This document shows, one piece after another, positions 34,838 through 45,199 of a stretch of 64,000 nucleotides of DNA. Numbering within the stretch: the stretch's first letter is position 1; every line of letters begins with the position of its first letter. The stretch covers positions 1,922,001-1,986,000 of the forward strand of contig NZ_CP034433.1 of NCBI RefSeq assembly GCF_003952345.1. Direction: 5' to 3'. A program made the position numbers and the translations under genes. The stretch comes from Iodobacter ciconiae. Its GTDB lineage: Bacteria > Pseudomonadota > Gammaproteobacteria > Burkholderiales > Chitinibacteraceae. The notes under the pieces are model-generated. The model worked only from the letters and a program-made list of their open reading frames with translations. It ran no database searches and was not told where the DNA came from.

Positions 34838-35392
34838 ATGAATCAGGTTGACCTCTTTCTAGCATCCGGTTTTGAAGAAATAGAACTTGTCACGGTAGCA
34901 GATATTTTACGCCGGGCTGATATTCGCACTCGCCTTGTTTCCATTGATAGTAAACTGGCTGTTACAGGAGCACACCACATCACGATTAAGGCCGACATTG
35001 ATCTGCCCACAGCCGACAGTAGCCACACGCAGATGCTGGTACTTCCCGGTGGCGGAGCAGGCACACAGGCTATGATCGCGTGCACAGCATTACACCAGCG
35101 TTTACAGCAACACCTTGCCGCAGGTAAACCTGTTGCCGCCATCTGTGCAGCACCGATGATTCTGGCAAAAGCAAACCTGCTGCATGGAATTAATGCAGTT
35201 TGCTATCCGGGCTGTGAAGAAGCTTTGATCAAGGCCGGTGCAAACATACAATCTGATGATGTGGTGGTGGACGGCCTGATTACTACCTCCCGCGGCCCTG
35301 CCACAGCGGCAGCATTCGCTTTTGAACTGGTTCGCCAGCTAAAAGGAGAAGCTATCTCACAAAAACTTATCAAAGAAATGCTCTTTGCCTGA
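34838..35392 (+). CDS. yajL: DJ-1/PfpI family protein (YajL-like chaperone/deglycase)
   Basis: I chose the ATG at 34838 (MNQVDLFLASGFEEIE), preceded by AAGGGAAG, rather than an upstream in-frame ATG; this gives 184 residues, close to E. coli YajL. Conserved nucleophile Cys103 is in AAICAAPMILA and the acidic partner is in GFEEIE. LVLPGGGAGTQAM and DGLITTSRGPATAAAFAFELVRQL are typical. DJ-1 proteins protect against oxidative and glycation stress. It is a single gene. Confidence 0.92.
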   Translation: MNQVDLFLASGFEEIELVTVADILRRADIRTRLVSIDSKLAVTGAHHITIKADIDLPTADSSHTQMLVLPGGGAGTQAMIACTALHQRLQQHLAAGKPVAAICAAPMILAKANLLHGINAVCYPGCEEALIKAGANIQSDDVVVDGLITTSRGPATAAAFAFELVRQLKGEAISQKLIKEMLFA

Positions 35393-35410
35393 ATACCTGC
35401 CTGCCCATAA

Positions 35411-35440
35411 AAAAACCCGCATAAAAAAATGCAGGCTTTT
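35411..35440. terminator. Terminator between yajL and cheR
   Basis: Stem CCCGCAT/ATGCAGG with one mismatch and an A-rich loop, flanked by A residues on the left and CTTTT on the right; it can serve both convergent genes. Confidence 0.7.
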
Positions 35441-35458
35441 GGAAGTAAATACACGAAT

Positions 35459-36274
35459 TCAAACTAATTCATAAACCGTTTTACCACGCAATTTAAACAG
35501 CTCTGCCGCATGATAAAGATTCTCCGAATGGCCCACTATTAATAGAGCGGAAGACTTCATCTGTGGCGCAAAACGCTCGAGAATTTTAAGCTGTGTTGGC
35601 TTATCAAAATAAATCATCACATTGCGGCAAAAAACCACATCAAACGGGCCACGGATCGTCCATGTAGTGTCCACCAGATTAAGTCGTTTAAAACTAATCA
35701 TGTCGCGCAGCTCTTGCTTAGCCTGATAGCGCCCGTCGGACAGCTTATCAAAGAAACGCTTTACCCTTTGCGGCCCCATACGCTCGACCTCTTCCCCGGC
35801 ATAAATACCGGTACGCCCTGTCTCCAGCACATTGGTATCTAGATCGGTTGCAGTCACCTTAACCGGTGGGCGCATGCTATCAAAGGCTTCGCAAGCCGTC
35901 ATCGCAATACTGTAAGGCTCCTCACCCGTACTGGAAGCGGATGACCAAACATTTAATGTCCCGGCACTACGATGGGCCAATAAATGTTCCGACAAAATAG
36001 GAAAATGGTGCGCCTCGCGAAAAAATGAAGTGAGATTGGTCGTTAATGAATTGGTAAACAATTCAAATTCTTTGCTATTGCCCCGTTCTAAAAATTGCAA
36101 ATAATCATTAAATGATTGCAAACCCAAAGCGCGCAAACGCTTGGCTAAGCGGCCATAAACCATATCTTGCTTGGCAGGAGAGAGTGCAATACCCGCGTAG
36201 TTGTAAATCAACTTACGCACCTTTTCAAAGTCTTGCTCGGTAAATTGAAATTCGCGAGAAGGCGTTGGCAGCAT
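35459..36274 (-). CDS. cheR: Chemotaxis protein methyltransferase CheR
   Basis: CheR methylates glutamates of chemoreceptors with S-adenosylmethionine. The 271-residue protein has the N-terminal helical domain (FEKVRKLIYNYAGIALSPAKQDMVYGRLAKRLRALG, about 18-53) and the methyltransferase domain with LNVWSSASSTGEEPYSIAM (about 108-126), VTATDLDTNVLETGRTGIY, FDVVFCRNVMIYFD and LLIVGHSENLYH. No other chemotaxis genes lie beside it in this window, so it is either a stand-alone copy or the edge of a dispersed chemotaxis set. With flgMN it indicates a motile organism. Confidence 0.95.
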   Translation of the reverse strand: MLPTPSREFQFTEQDFEKVRKLIYNYAGIALSPAKQDMVYGRLAKRLRALGLQSFNDYLQFLERGNSKEFELFTNSLTTNLTSFFREAHHFPILSEHLLAHRSAGTLNVWSSASSTGEEPYSIAMTACEAFDSMRPPVKVTATDLDTNVLETGRTGIYAGEEVERMGPQRVKRFFDKLSDGRYQAKQELRDMISFKRLNLVDTTWTIRGPFDVVFCRNVMIYFDKPTQLKILERFAPQMKSSALLIVGHSENLYHAAELFKLRGKTVYELV

Positions 36275-36344
36275 AGTAGTCCTTTAATCAATTTCTCAGA
36301 AACTAAACGGGATGTGCAAAAAAATAAAGTTTTGTCTGTCTGTG

Positions 36345-37868
36345 TTATAGCCCCAAATCAGACCAAATAGCATCTACACGCGCTGTTACTGCATCATCCA
36401 TCTTAATGGTTCTGCCCCATTCACGGTTGGTTTCGCCCGGCCATTTATTGGTAGCATCCAGCCCCATCTTGCCACCCAGCCCACTGATCGGTGAAGCAAA
36501 ATCCAGATAATCAATCGGTGTGCTCTCTACCAAGGTGGTATCTCTTACCGGGTCCATACGGGTAGTAATCGCCCAGATAACTTCTTTCCAATCACGAATA
36601 TTAATGTCGTCATCAACCACCACAATAAATTTGGTGTACATAAACTGACGCAAAAACGACCATACACCAAACATCACCCGCTTGGCATGGCCCGGATAGG
36701 ATTTTTTGATAGAAACAATTGCCATCCGGTAGCTGCAGCCCTCTGGCGGCAAATAAAAATCGCTAATTTCGCTAAATTGCTTTTGTAAAATAGGTACAAA
36801 AACTTCATTTAACGCCACACCAAGCACGGCGGGCTCATCTGGTGGCTTGCCGGTATAGGTGCTGTGGTAGATCGGATCTTTACGCGTGGTAACACGCTCC
36901 AGCGTAAATACCGGGAACCAGTCTTTTTCGTTGTAATAGCCAGTGTGGTCACCATATGGGCCTTCCAGGGCATAAAGATAGCCGCCCACTTCTTTAAGCG
37001 AAATCCCCGCTTCACTTACACCGGTAAAGCCCGCCTCAGCTGGCTGAATATGCCCTTCAAGGACAATCTCGGCGCGGGCAGGTACTTGTAAATCAGAGCC
37101 CAGGCATTTCACCAGCTCGGTTTTAGAACCACGCAATAAGCCTGCAAACTGATATTCGGATAAAGTATCTGGAACAGGCGTCACCGCCCCCAGAATGGTG
37201 GCAGGGTCACACCCAAGAACGACAGCAATCGGGAAAGGCTGTCCGGGCTTTTGCAGCGCGTGCTCTCTAAAATCCAAAGCGCCGCCACGATGCGCCAGCC
37301 AGCGCATAATCACCTGATTGCGGCTAATTACCTGCTGGCGGTAAATACCTAAATTTTGACGTTTTTTATTAGGTCCGCGCGTCACTACCAAACCCCAGGT
37401 AATCAGCGGTGCAGCGTCCTCCGGCCAGCAGTGCTGAATCGGAATACGAGCCAAATCAACCGCATCTCCCTCCCAAATCACTTCCTGGCAAGGACCACTT
37501 TTAACTTCTTTGGGCGCCATATTCAGGATTTGCTTGAGCAGCGGCAATTTATCCCAGGCATCCCGCAAGCCTTTGGGCGGCTCCGGCTCTTTTAAATAGG
37601 CCAGCGTCTTGCCAATCTCACGCAATGCGCTGATTTCTGCTGCACCCATGCCATTAGCAACCCTTGTTGGCGTGCCAAACAAATTAGCCAGCACCGGCAT
37701 GCTATGGCCCGGTACATTTTCAAACAAAATTGCAGGCCCTTCGCTACGCAAAGTACGATCACAAATTTCGGTCATTTCAAGATAGGGCGAGACAGGTACA
37801 CTCACCCGCTTTAACTCACCCCGCGTTTCCAGCTGCTCAATAAAATCACGTAAATCACGATATTGCAT
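36345..37868 (-). CDS. ubiD: 4-hydroxy-3-polyprenylbenzoate decarboxylase
   Basis: UbiD is the prenylated-FMN-dependent decarboxylase of ubiquinone synthesis. The 507-residue protein starts [22 protein letters not shown], contains [26 protein letters not shown], the catalytic [22 protein letters not shown] region (about 288-309), and [27 protein letters not shown]. Length matches the family. It lies 25 bp downstream of the mutarotase gene on the same strand. The partner ubiX is not in the window. Confidence 0.96.
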   Translation of the reverse strand: MQYRDLRDFIEQLETRGELKRVSVPVSPYLEMTEICDRTLRSEGPAILFENVPGHSMPVLANLFGTPTRVANGMGAAEISALREIGKTLAYLKEPEPPKGLRDAWDKLPLLKQILNMAPKEVKSGPCQEVIWEGDAVDLARIPIQHCWPEDAAPLITWGLVVTRGPNKKRQNLGIYRQQVISRNQVIMRWLAHRGGALDFREHALQKPGQPFPIAVVLGCDPATILGAVTPVPDTLSEYQFAGLLRGSKTELVKCLGSDLQVPARAEIVLEGHIQPAEAGFTGVSEAGISLKEVGGYLYALEGPYGDHTGYYNEKDWFPVFTLERVTTRKDPIYHSTYTGKPPDEPAVLGVALNEVFVPILQKQFSEISDFYLPPEGCSYRMAIVSIKKSYPGHAKRVMFGVWSFLRQFMYTKFIVVVDDDINIRDWKEVIWAITTRMDPVRDTTLVESTPIDYLDFASPISGLGGKMGLDATNKWPGETNREWGRTIKMDDAVTARVDAIWSDLGL

Positions 37869-37893
37869 AGATAGGACTCAGGCAAAATGACGA

Positions 37894-38793
37894 TTACTCG
37901 GACAAACTCATGCAGGCACGGTAAACGCCACCTGCAACAACCGATACCGCATGATCAAATGCATCACCACGCTCCAGGCACACAAAACCCGAATAGTTAT
38001 CCTGCCCCATGTCGGCCATCTTTGCAGCACCCTCCCACGGATTCCAGACAATTGCACAATGCGTATCGCTGCTCACTTTAATTTGTCCCGCACCATGCTT
38101 GATAATTTGCTCGGCAGGCACATTCAAATAAACACGATCAGTAAGTGCCTGCACCTGCAGATCACCTACTTGCAATTGACGGGGCTTTCCTTCCAGCGAG
38201 CTATTTATATAAGTGCAGCCATCCAGACCACTAATTGCGACCTCTTTGACATCAGGCACCGCAAAATAAGTGTGGAAAGCATGAGAAAATGGCGCGGCTG
38301 CACCACTTAAATTTTCAACGCTCAGATCCAGGCTCAACTCACGGCCTACCGTCAGCGCTAAGCGAAAAACAAAACCATGAGGCCATAATGCCTGTGTTGC
38401 GGCTGAGTCATGCAACTCAAGTACAACCTTGATATCACCATTACTCAGCATCTCTACCTCGCTCACATCCCAGTTGGAGCTGCGGGCAAAGCCATGAGCT
38501 GGTAGACCTTCCTCTGGGCGGCGGCCAAACCAAGGCATACAAAGGGGAATCCCTCCACGAATCGCCTTACCCGCAGCAAAAACAGCCTTGGGTGACAGCC
38601 ACAATAACTCACGCCCGCCCTTTGGCACAAAAGACAGCAAATGCGCGCCTTGCAAAGCCAGTGTGGCACTCCCTGATTCCCCCTGAATTTGCAATAAAGG
38701 CAAACCAGGTCCTGTTCCGCCATAAAGATCAACAGATGAGCACAGGCTAATCTCAGGGATGGTTGCCAGCAAAGTGGCAAGGCTTGCTTGCAT
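37894..38793 (-). CDS. D-hexose-6-phosphate mutarotase (YeaD-like)
   Basis: A 299-residue aldose-1-epimerase-superfamily protein of the YeaD branch. It shows the early motif ALQGAHLLSFVPKGGRELLWLSPKAVF, GIPLCMPWFGRRPEEGLPAHGFAR (about 100-123; catalytic-region His), HAFHTYFAVPDVKEVAISGLDG with a second His, and NPWEGAAKMADMGQDNYSGFVCLERGDA with the catalytic Glu. It interconverts the anomers of glucose-6-phosphate-type sugars. It is probably co-transcribed with ubiD downstream (25-bp gap), without clear functional link. Confidence 0.88.
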   Translation of the reverse strand: MQASLATLLATIPEISLCSSVDLYGGTGPGLPLLQIQGESGSATLALQGAHLLSFVPKGGRELLWLSPKAVFAAGKAIRGGIPLCMPWFGRRPEEGLPAHGFARSSNWDVSEVEMLSNGDIKVVLELHDSAATQALWPHGFVFRLALTVGRELSLDLSVENLSGAAAPFSHAFHTYFAVPDVKEVAISGLDGCTYINSSLEGKPRQLQVGDLQVQALTDRVYLNVPAEQIIKHGAGQIKVSSDTHCAIVWNPWEGAAKMADMGQDNYSGFVCLERGDAFDHAVSVVAGGVYRACMSLSE

Positions 38794-38831
38794 AGATAAA
38801 CTCCTTCAACTTGTCATTCTTAAAGATAGCT

Positions 38832-39251
38832 TCAAGTTGGACGCCGTGGCACCCAGACCAAGGCATCTCCATCAATTACTTTTTCGTCTTTTACCCAACA
38901 TTCGGTCAGTAAGCGAACACGCTGCTTATCCGATAGCACCTCGCTCACCGTCACCCGGGCCGTAACGGTATGACCAATTCTAACGGGTTTTAAAAACTTT
39001 AGATTCTGGCTCATATAAATGGCCCCTGCTCCCGGTAATTTTGTACCGACAACAGTAGAGATCAGACTGGCACTCAACATGCCATGTGCAATCCGCCCGC
39101 CAAATTTTGTCGTTGAGGCGAATTCCTCATCGATATGCATAGGATTATTGTCACCTGAGACACCGGCAAATAAAACGATATCCGCTTCGGTCAACGTTTT
39201 ACGATATTCAGCAATTTGACCCGGCTGTAAGTCTTCAATGAAATAGCTCAT
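38832..39251 (-). CDS. MaoC-family (R)-specific enoyl-CoA hydratase
   Basis: A 139-residue single hot-dog protein. The hydratase-2 motif is FAGVSGDNNPMHIDEEFA with catalytic Asp34 and His39, matching PhaJ from Aeromonas. FGGRIAHGMLSASLISTVVGTKLPGAGAIYMSQNLKFLKPVRIGHTV follows, the usual core. PhaJ-type enzymes turn enoyl-CoA from beta-oxidation into (R)-3-hydroxyacyl-CoA, which feeds polyhydroxyalkanoate synthesis; no PHA synthase is in the window, so that link is inference. It sits 38 bp upstream of the mutarotase gene on the same strand. Confidence 0.9.
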   Translation of the reverse strand: MSYFIEDLQPGQIAEYRKTLTEADIVLFAGVSGDNNPMHIDEEFASTTKFGGRIAHGMLSASLISTVVGTKLPGAGAIYMSQNLKFLKPVRIGHTVTARVTVSEVLSDKQRVRLLTECWVKDEKVIDGDALVWVPRRPT

Positions 39252-39432
39252 TGATTGCGCTCCATTGACATGTTAAATAAATTTAATTTTCAGGCTCCGC
39301 TTTTAATTAAAAAAGCGGATACAAATAGATTAGTCAAAAAGGAGCAAACACGAGTAGCGTAAGCACGGATAATGCAAACCACTAAAAACGTTGCAATTTC
39401 ATGAAAAGGAATATCACGAACAAACAAACCCG

Positions 39433-40302
39433 TTAAGAGCCTGTATTTTTAACCATACCCAGACCACCATGACGAGAAGATGGCGGAGCAATAGGAATGC
39501 GATTTAAATCCAGCCAAGGCGACAACCACTTGAAAGTGCGCCGATATGCATCAGAGCTTGCTTCAGGATTAAATGCAACAGAAACACTTGATGTACCCAT
39601 CGTTAGACGCGTGATTTCACCCGATTTTAAAGCCGCATTATCAAAATCATGCAAAGTATCAGGATAGGTAATCAATCGAAAAGTTGGTTGATCCGCCCGT
39701 GCAACCAGAGCACGGCACGGTTCAGCCGGCGTCCAGTCATCATCCTCACCAACAAGCAACAGAAGAGGCGCGGTAACCTGATATTTATCTTTAAGTAGGT
39801 AAGAGCTGCAAGAAGGGAAAAAACCGACGCCAACCCTTACCGAGGGCTGTTTTTGCCCCAGCAAAGCCAGCACCGAAGTTGCACCATGTGACCAGCCTAT
39901 CACCCCCAGCCGGTCACCATCAATTTCTTTACGTGTTTTCAACCACTCCAGTGCATGTCGGGCATCTTCTGCACGCATTCTAGGGCTTAGCGTGCGTTTA
40001 CTTAGAGGCACACTGCATATTTCCTGTAGATCACGCGCGCCAAAACTATCCAGCATCAGCACTGCATAACCTTTTTCCTGCAAGAGACTTGCCATGCGAT
40101 CAGGGCGGGGATTAATTCCATCACTGTGTAAACCATTGCACCCGTGTAACAGCAGCACGGCTGCAGCAGGCCCTGCTTCAGGAAAAGGAGGGGCAAAGTA
40201 TTTTGCAGATAAAACGATCTCTGCTCCGGGAATCAGGACACGCTCAGCCCTGGCAGGCAGAGCAATCACACAGAGCAGGTAAAACCAGTAAATAATTCGC
40301 AT
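39433..40302 (-). CDS. Exported dienelactone-hydrolase-family alpha/beta hydrolase
   Basis: A 289-residue alpha/beta hydrolase with signal peptide MRIIYWFYLLCVIALPARA. The oxyanion segment is LLLHGCNGLHSDG, the nucleophile elbow GWSHGATS with Ser138 (Ser rather than the Cys of true dienelactone hydrolase), the acid in LLVGEDDDWTPAEPC, and the base in YPDTLHDFD. Substrate is unknown. It is preceded by a gene-poor stretch and has no close partner; 130 bp separate its stop from the MaoC gene's promoter side. Confidence 0.85.
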   Translation of the reverse strand: MRIIYWFYLLCVIALPARAERVLIPGAEIVLSAKYFAPPFPEAGPAAAVLLLHGCNGLHSDGINPRPDRMASLLQEKGYAVLMLDSFGARDLQEICSVPLSKRTLSPRMRAEDARHALEWLKTRKEIDGDRLGVIGWSHGATSVLALLGQKQPSVRVGVGFFPSCSSYLLKDKYQVTAPLLLLVGEDDDWTPAEPCRALVARADQPTFRLITYPDTLHDFDNAALKSGEITRLTMGTSSVSVAFNPEASSDAYRRTFKWLSPWLDLNRIPIAPPSSRHGGLGMVKNTGS

Positions 40303-41230
<928 letters not shown>

Positions 41231-41413
41231 TCAGCGCTGTGGTAGTACCAAACGACGCTGAAACTCTGCCGAACGGCTGACGAGCTGCGACTCGGCAACG
41301 GTTAGCAACTGTAAACGTGGAAAAGGATAGTATGAAAAAACATCATTCACACTTGCGAGGATATCCATACTCTCCTGCTCAATGCTTCCATCCATATTGA
41401 ATACGGTCATCAT
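41231..41413 (-). CDS. Possible small protein of unknown function (60 residues)
   Basis: The frame starts with a double ATG, eight bases after a strong GAGGAG ribosome site, which is why I list it. The sequence MMTVFNMDGSIEQESMDILA... and ...SRSAEFQRRLVLPQR has no signal peptide, membrane segment or family motif that I recognise. It lies upstream of a gene-poor stretch and downstream of the ppiD terminator. It could be the 5' end of a decayed longer gene. Confidence 0.35.
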   Translation of the reverse strand: MMTVFNMDGSIEQESMDILASVNDVFSYYPFPRLQLLTVAESQLVSRSAEFQRRLVLPQR

Positions 41414-41503
41414 GGCAATATCTCCTCGGGCTAAAACAGAAATCTAGCGTCTCTGCTTATTCTTAATATCGGCATAGCAGTAAGAAAATTCAATCGCTGA
41501 AAT

Positions 41504-41537
41504 AAAAAATGGCAAGGCACAGCTCCTTGCCATTTTT
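41504..41537 (-). terminator. Terminator of ppiD
   Basis: Perfect 13-bp stem AAAAATGGCAAGG/CCTTGCCATTTTT with a 7-bp loop, 18 bp after the ppiD stop; on the minus strand the left arm gives the T run. Confidence 0.92.
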
Positions 41538-41554
41538 CATTACCAGATCAAAGC

Positions 41555-43387
41555 TTATTCAGCTGCAATTGCCTTTAGCTTATAGTCTACTTTAATTTGT
41601 GACTTTAATGCCTGTAAGTAACTACCCACCTCAACCTGGCCATACATTTGCGCCATATTGTCACCCAACTGGCGGCGCATCACATCATCCATCGCAGGTG
41701 CCGGAACTGACTTTAACACCTTAAACAAAGCAAAACCCTGGCCTTTGATTTCTGCACCGGCATAAGCTGGAAATTTATCCGCTGCAGTACGGAAAATCTC
41801 TTTTACCTGCTCTTCAGCTACAGCAGATTGCCCCATCCGGGCCATTGACTGAGCTGCAGCCCAAGGTAGAGTATCCGCTCCACCTTTTTTCAGCTCGGCC
41901 AATTTTTTGCTCCCCTCCTCAACTGCTAACTTCAGTGCTTTTTCTTGCTTAAGCTTGGCGATAATTCCTTCACGAACCACTTCAAGCTTTTGTGCTTGTG
42001 CTGGTTTAGATTCAATAACACGGGCGGATACCAGTGTGCCCGAGGCAACTTCGATCGCTTCAGAGTTGTGTTTCTTTTTCAACACATCATCACTAAAGAC
42101 CGCTTCACGAAGCTTTTCATTATTTAGCAACTCTTCCTTAGCCCCGACGCGAGTAAGCCAGTCACTTTGCTGAACAGACAGCTTAAAGGCTTCTGCCGCA
42201 GGCTTCAGGCTATCTGCCTGCTGATAAATCAGCTCATTGAATTTTTCTGCCTGAGACTGAAATGCCAGGCTTACTTTTTCAAGCTTTAATTTCTGTTCAA
42301 CTGCTGGCTGAACATCTGCAAACGTTTTACTACGAACATCATCGACACGAATAATATGCAAACCAAAATCACTGGTCACAACACCACTGATTTCACCTTT
42401 TTTCAATTTAAAGGCCGCTTCATCAAACGGCTTCACCATTGCCCCGCGAGCAAAAAATCCCAGATCCCCCCCATTAGCAGCCGAACCTGGATCTTGTGAT
42501 TCTTTTTTAGCGATTTCAGCAAAGCGTGCAGGATTTGCTTTTAGCTCAAGTAAAATAGCCTCAGCTTTAAGCTGCGCAGCTTTCCTTGCCTCGGGCTTTG
42601 CGTCCTTAGCCAGAGTAATCAAAATATGACTGGCCTTACGCTCTTCACCTGCCAACTCGGCTTGATGAGCCTCAAAATACTTTTTAACGTCAGCAGAATT
42701 TACCGAAATACTCTTGGCTAGTTCTTGCTGCGAAAAAACCACATATTCTAAACGGGCCATTTCGGGCAGTTTAAATTCGGAAGCATGGGCATCATAATAT
42801 TTTTTAATTTCAGCATCAGACACTGTTACCTGCGACAAAAATGCAGCAGGTAAGATTTGCAGCATGGCCACATCACGCTTCTCTCCTAACAAAGCCGCCA
42901 TATGCTGAGTAACTGCAGCCGATTGAATACCACTAGAGAAACCTGCCAGCAAATAGCTACTCGCAATATCGTCACGTACACGTTTTTGAAAATCAAGCGG
43001 TGCCATTTGCTGAGCAGCAAGTAGATCTTTATAGCGCTGCGCACTGAATTTACCGTTTTCCTGGAAATCAGGAATAGCCGCAATGGCGTTACGAACCTGA
43101 TCATCAGACACATTAAGATGCAGTAGACCCGCTTGCTCCAGCAACAGCTGCTTCCTAACCAGCTGTTCGAGCACCATAGGCCTCATCTCATCGGGCACAG
43201 CCCGATTACCAATAGCTTGAGCAAGCTCATGAGGGGTAATTTTAATTTTACCCACTTTGGCCAAATAAGATTCACCATCTTCCATGGCGCTGTAGCCAGT
43301 TAAGCCGACACCAACAACAAGACCTAACGATACGAGGCCAAGCACCACCTGAACGGCGATTTTGTTCTTTTCAACAAAGGAAAACAT
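41555..43387 (-). CDS. ppiD: Periplasmic folding chaperone PpiD (SurA-type N-terminal, parvulin)
   Basis: I placed the start at the ATG at 43387 ([20 protein letters not shown]), giving 610 residues; the longer frame would add 29 residues that spoil the short cytoplasmic N-terminus. One membrane anchor covers about 11-31, followed by a SurA_N_3-like region ([18 protein letters not shown]). A parvulin domain spans about 245-345 ([53 protein letters not shown]). It is anchored at the Sec translocon and assists outer-membrane protein folding. In related genomes it follows hupB; here tRNA genes and an accessory block intervene. Confidence 0.93.
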   Translation of the reverse strand: MFSFVEKNKIAVQVVLGLVSLGLVVGVGLTGYSAMEDGESYLAKVGKIKITPHELAQAIGNRAVPDEMRPMVLEQLVRKQLLLEQAGLLHLNVSDDQVRNAIAAIPDFQENGKFSAQRYKDLLAAQQMAPLDFQKRVRDDIASSYLLAGFSSGIQSAAVTQHMAALLGEKRDVAMLQILPAAFLSQVTVSDAEIKKYYDAHASEFKLPEMARLEYVVFSQQELAKSISVNSADVKKYFEAHQAELAGEERKASHILITLAKDAKPEARKAAQLKAEAILLELKANPARFAEIAKKESQDPGSAANGGDLGFFARGAMVKPFDEAAFKLKKGEISGVVTSDFGLHIIRVDDVRSKTFADVQPAVEQKLKLEKVSLAFQSQAEKFNELIYQQADSLKPAAEAFKLSVQQSDWLTRVGAKEELLNNEKLREAVFSDDVLKKKHNSEAIEVASGTLVSARVIESKPAQAQKLEVVREGIIAKLKQEKALKLAVEEGSKKLAELKKGGADTLPWAAAQSMARMGQSAVAEEQVKEIFRTAADKFPAYAGAEIKGQGFALFKVLKSVPAPAMDDVMRRQLGDNMAQMYGQVEVGSYLQALKSQIKVDYKLKAIAAE

Positions 43388-43474
43388 GAGACAGGCAACT
43401 CCGCGAGTGATTCGCGGCATATAATGCCAGATTGACGCCTGTCTGTCTTCCTCAGGCAGGCAAAAGCCAAACAT

Positions 43475-44543
43475 TTCTGCTTAGCTTTTTGTTGTGATCA
43501 TTTAGTGGCAAAAAGGATGACCGCGATCAAAATGGCTCAATACATGCCAACAAAATCCATCCAGCAGCACAACATCAGTATTTTTAAGGCATTTCACAGT
43601 TTATTCCCGCCCGATCTGACTCAGACCAACACAAAATGACATACTGCCTATCATACAGTGCCTTTACTAAATGCCTGTAACGGCATTTCTCCCTGATGTG
43701 ATACCTATTTCGTGCGGCCTGCATCAGCTTTACAATCAGCCCGGCTTACTATCGCTATATTGGCAAACTGAATACCAAAATCACTAGTGCACTAGCTCAA
43801 CCAACTGAAACCTATCACAAATTATTTTGGCTTTTTATGTATATATGCAACAAAAAAAATGTCACCAACAAATACAGCAATTAACTCACAAACACCTAAC
43901 AAAATAATAAAAATTTAAATCAGAGACAATTAGCTATTAAATTAATTCATTTTTATCTGAAAAGTATGCAATACACAGCTTAAGTCAATTACCAAATGGC
44001 ACAGCAAGCAAAAATCAATCAAACATGACAACAACCATGTCACTCACATATCAAACAACCGAGAAAAACAACAATAGATCAAATTGACATATATTAATTT
44101 TTATAATCATACATGCATACTATAAATAGCTAACTTATGGTATTTTTAAAAAGATGGATAAAATACAACATAGTGTGGCTTTAAACTTACGGCAACATAT
44201 GCCTAAAATAAAATCGTGCGGCATCAGTCCAAGGTAACAATTGGTATTGCATATCCGGCCTTTACTTTTAAATGAACTAAAAAAGAGGGCCAACCCGCTG
44301 TGGTGAAAGGTGGTACATCCTGATAACGCCCACAACATCCAGCAGGGCAAGACCACAGCCAAAAGTTAATAATCAAGCTAATAGAGCTCGGTATATCTGT
44401 TACTAAAACTGTATTTTCTTCATCTTTATGCAATTGACTATCAAAAAATTTAACACTGATACCCACAAATAAACACGATTTAATATAAAGCTCATCAATC
44501 AATAGAAAAAGTTATTTCGCCAAGAGTTTGCAAAGAAAATATT
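43475..44543. other. AT-rich gap without a recognised gene
   Basis: The part next to ppiD must hold its promoter. From about 43840 to 44130 the DNA is very AT-rich and poor in G on the plus strand. A hairpin AAATGCC/GGCATTT lies near 43675 and a 12-bp perfect palindrome CTAGTGCACTAG at 43784-43795. A TTGACA element occurs near 44083. Minus-strand frames at 44135-44502 have no recognisable sequence. Composition differs from the surrounding core genes and suggests acquired DNA. Confidence 0.5.
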
Positions 44544-45121
44544 ATGAATAATAAAATTTTAGTAAGCCTGTTTTTAAGCACACCTGTGCAACAAGCATAT
44601 GCAACAAAGAACCAATTCTATACGGAAATAAAGCCAGGATGGGTTTATGTTCATAACGCATGTGAATCCCATTATCGTCAGTGTAAAAATAATGAGCTTG
44701 GTATAGGGCTATTAGCAGGCTAAGCCTTGGTTAGCATTTGAAGCCGGTTATGATTATTTTGGGAAAATAAAAGCAATATATCCATCTATGGAACACCTCA
44801 CCGTGATGCTCCTTATCAAGGCAAGATACAAAAAGTCTCCATGGCAATAAAATCAGCTATAGTGCTCACAAATCGCGTCAATCTATTTAGTAAGGTAGGT
44901 GGATTAGCTTGGCGGGCAGATACAAAAGGATAAAAAAGTCCTTTCAATATATAATCTATAATACAGGATTAGCACCACTACTTGCTGCTGACTTTGAATA
45001 TAAACTTTCAAAAACATGGAAGACAATGCTTGAATATCAATGGATTAATAAAATTGGTAGTGATACTACGGAAGGCAGCAGTTTGAACACAATTCATGCC
45101 AGACTTAGTTATCACTGGTAA
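44544..45121 (+). pseudogene. OmpA-type transmembrane barrel gene, multiply frameshifted
   Basis: The first frame (MNNKILVSLFLSTPVQQAYA signal, then TKNQFYTEIKPGWVYVHNAC) stops after 59 codons. The sequence continues in other frames: KPWLAFEAGYDYFGK from 44721, then YQGKIQKVSMAIK, VGGLAWRADTKG, and finally NTGLAPLLAADFEYKLSKTWKTMLEYQWINKIGSDTT up to SYHW-stop at 45121. Read together these follow the E. coli OmpA barrel ([44 protein letters not shown]). At least three shifts are needed, so it is a dead gene. There is no sign of the C-terminal peptidoglycan-binding domain. Confidence 0.85.
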
Positions 45122-45199
45122 AATCAGCTGCATTTCTTACCATATAGCTAAAACATTGAGACAGCCATTTATTATCGATATTATAACAATGAGTAAACC

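Noticed and set aside
44135..44502. Two overlapping minus-strand frames with Cys-rich segments, considered as a small peptide or bacteriocin
   Set aside because: No leader motif, ribosome site, modification enzyme or immunity gene nearby.
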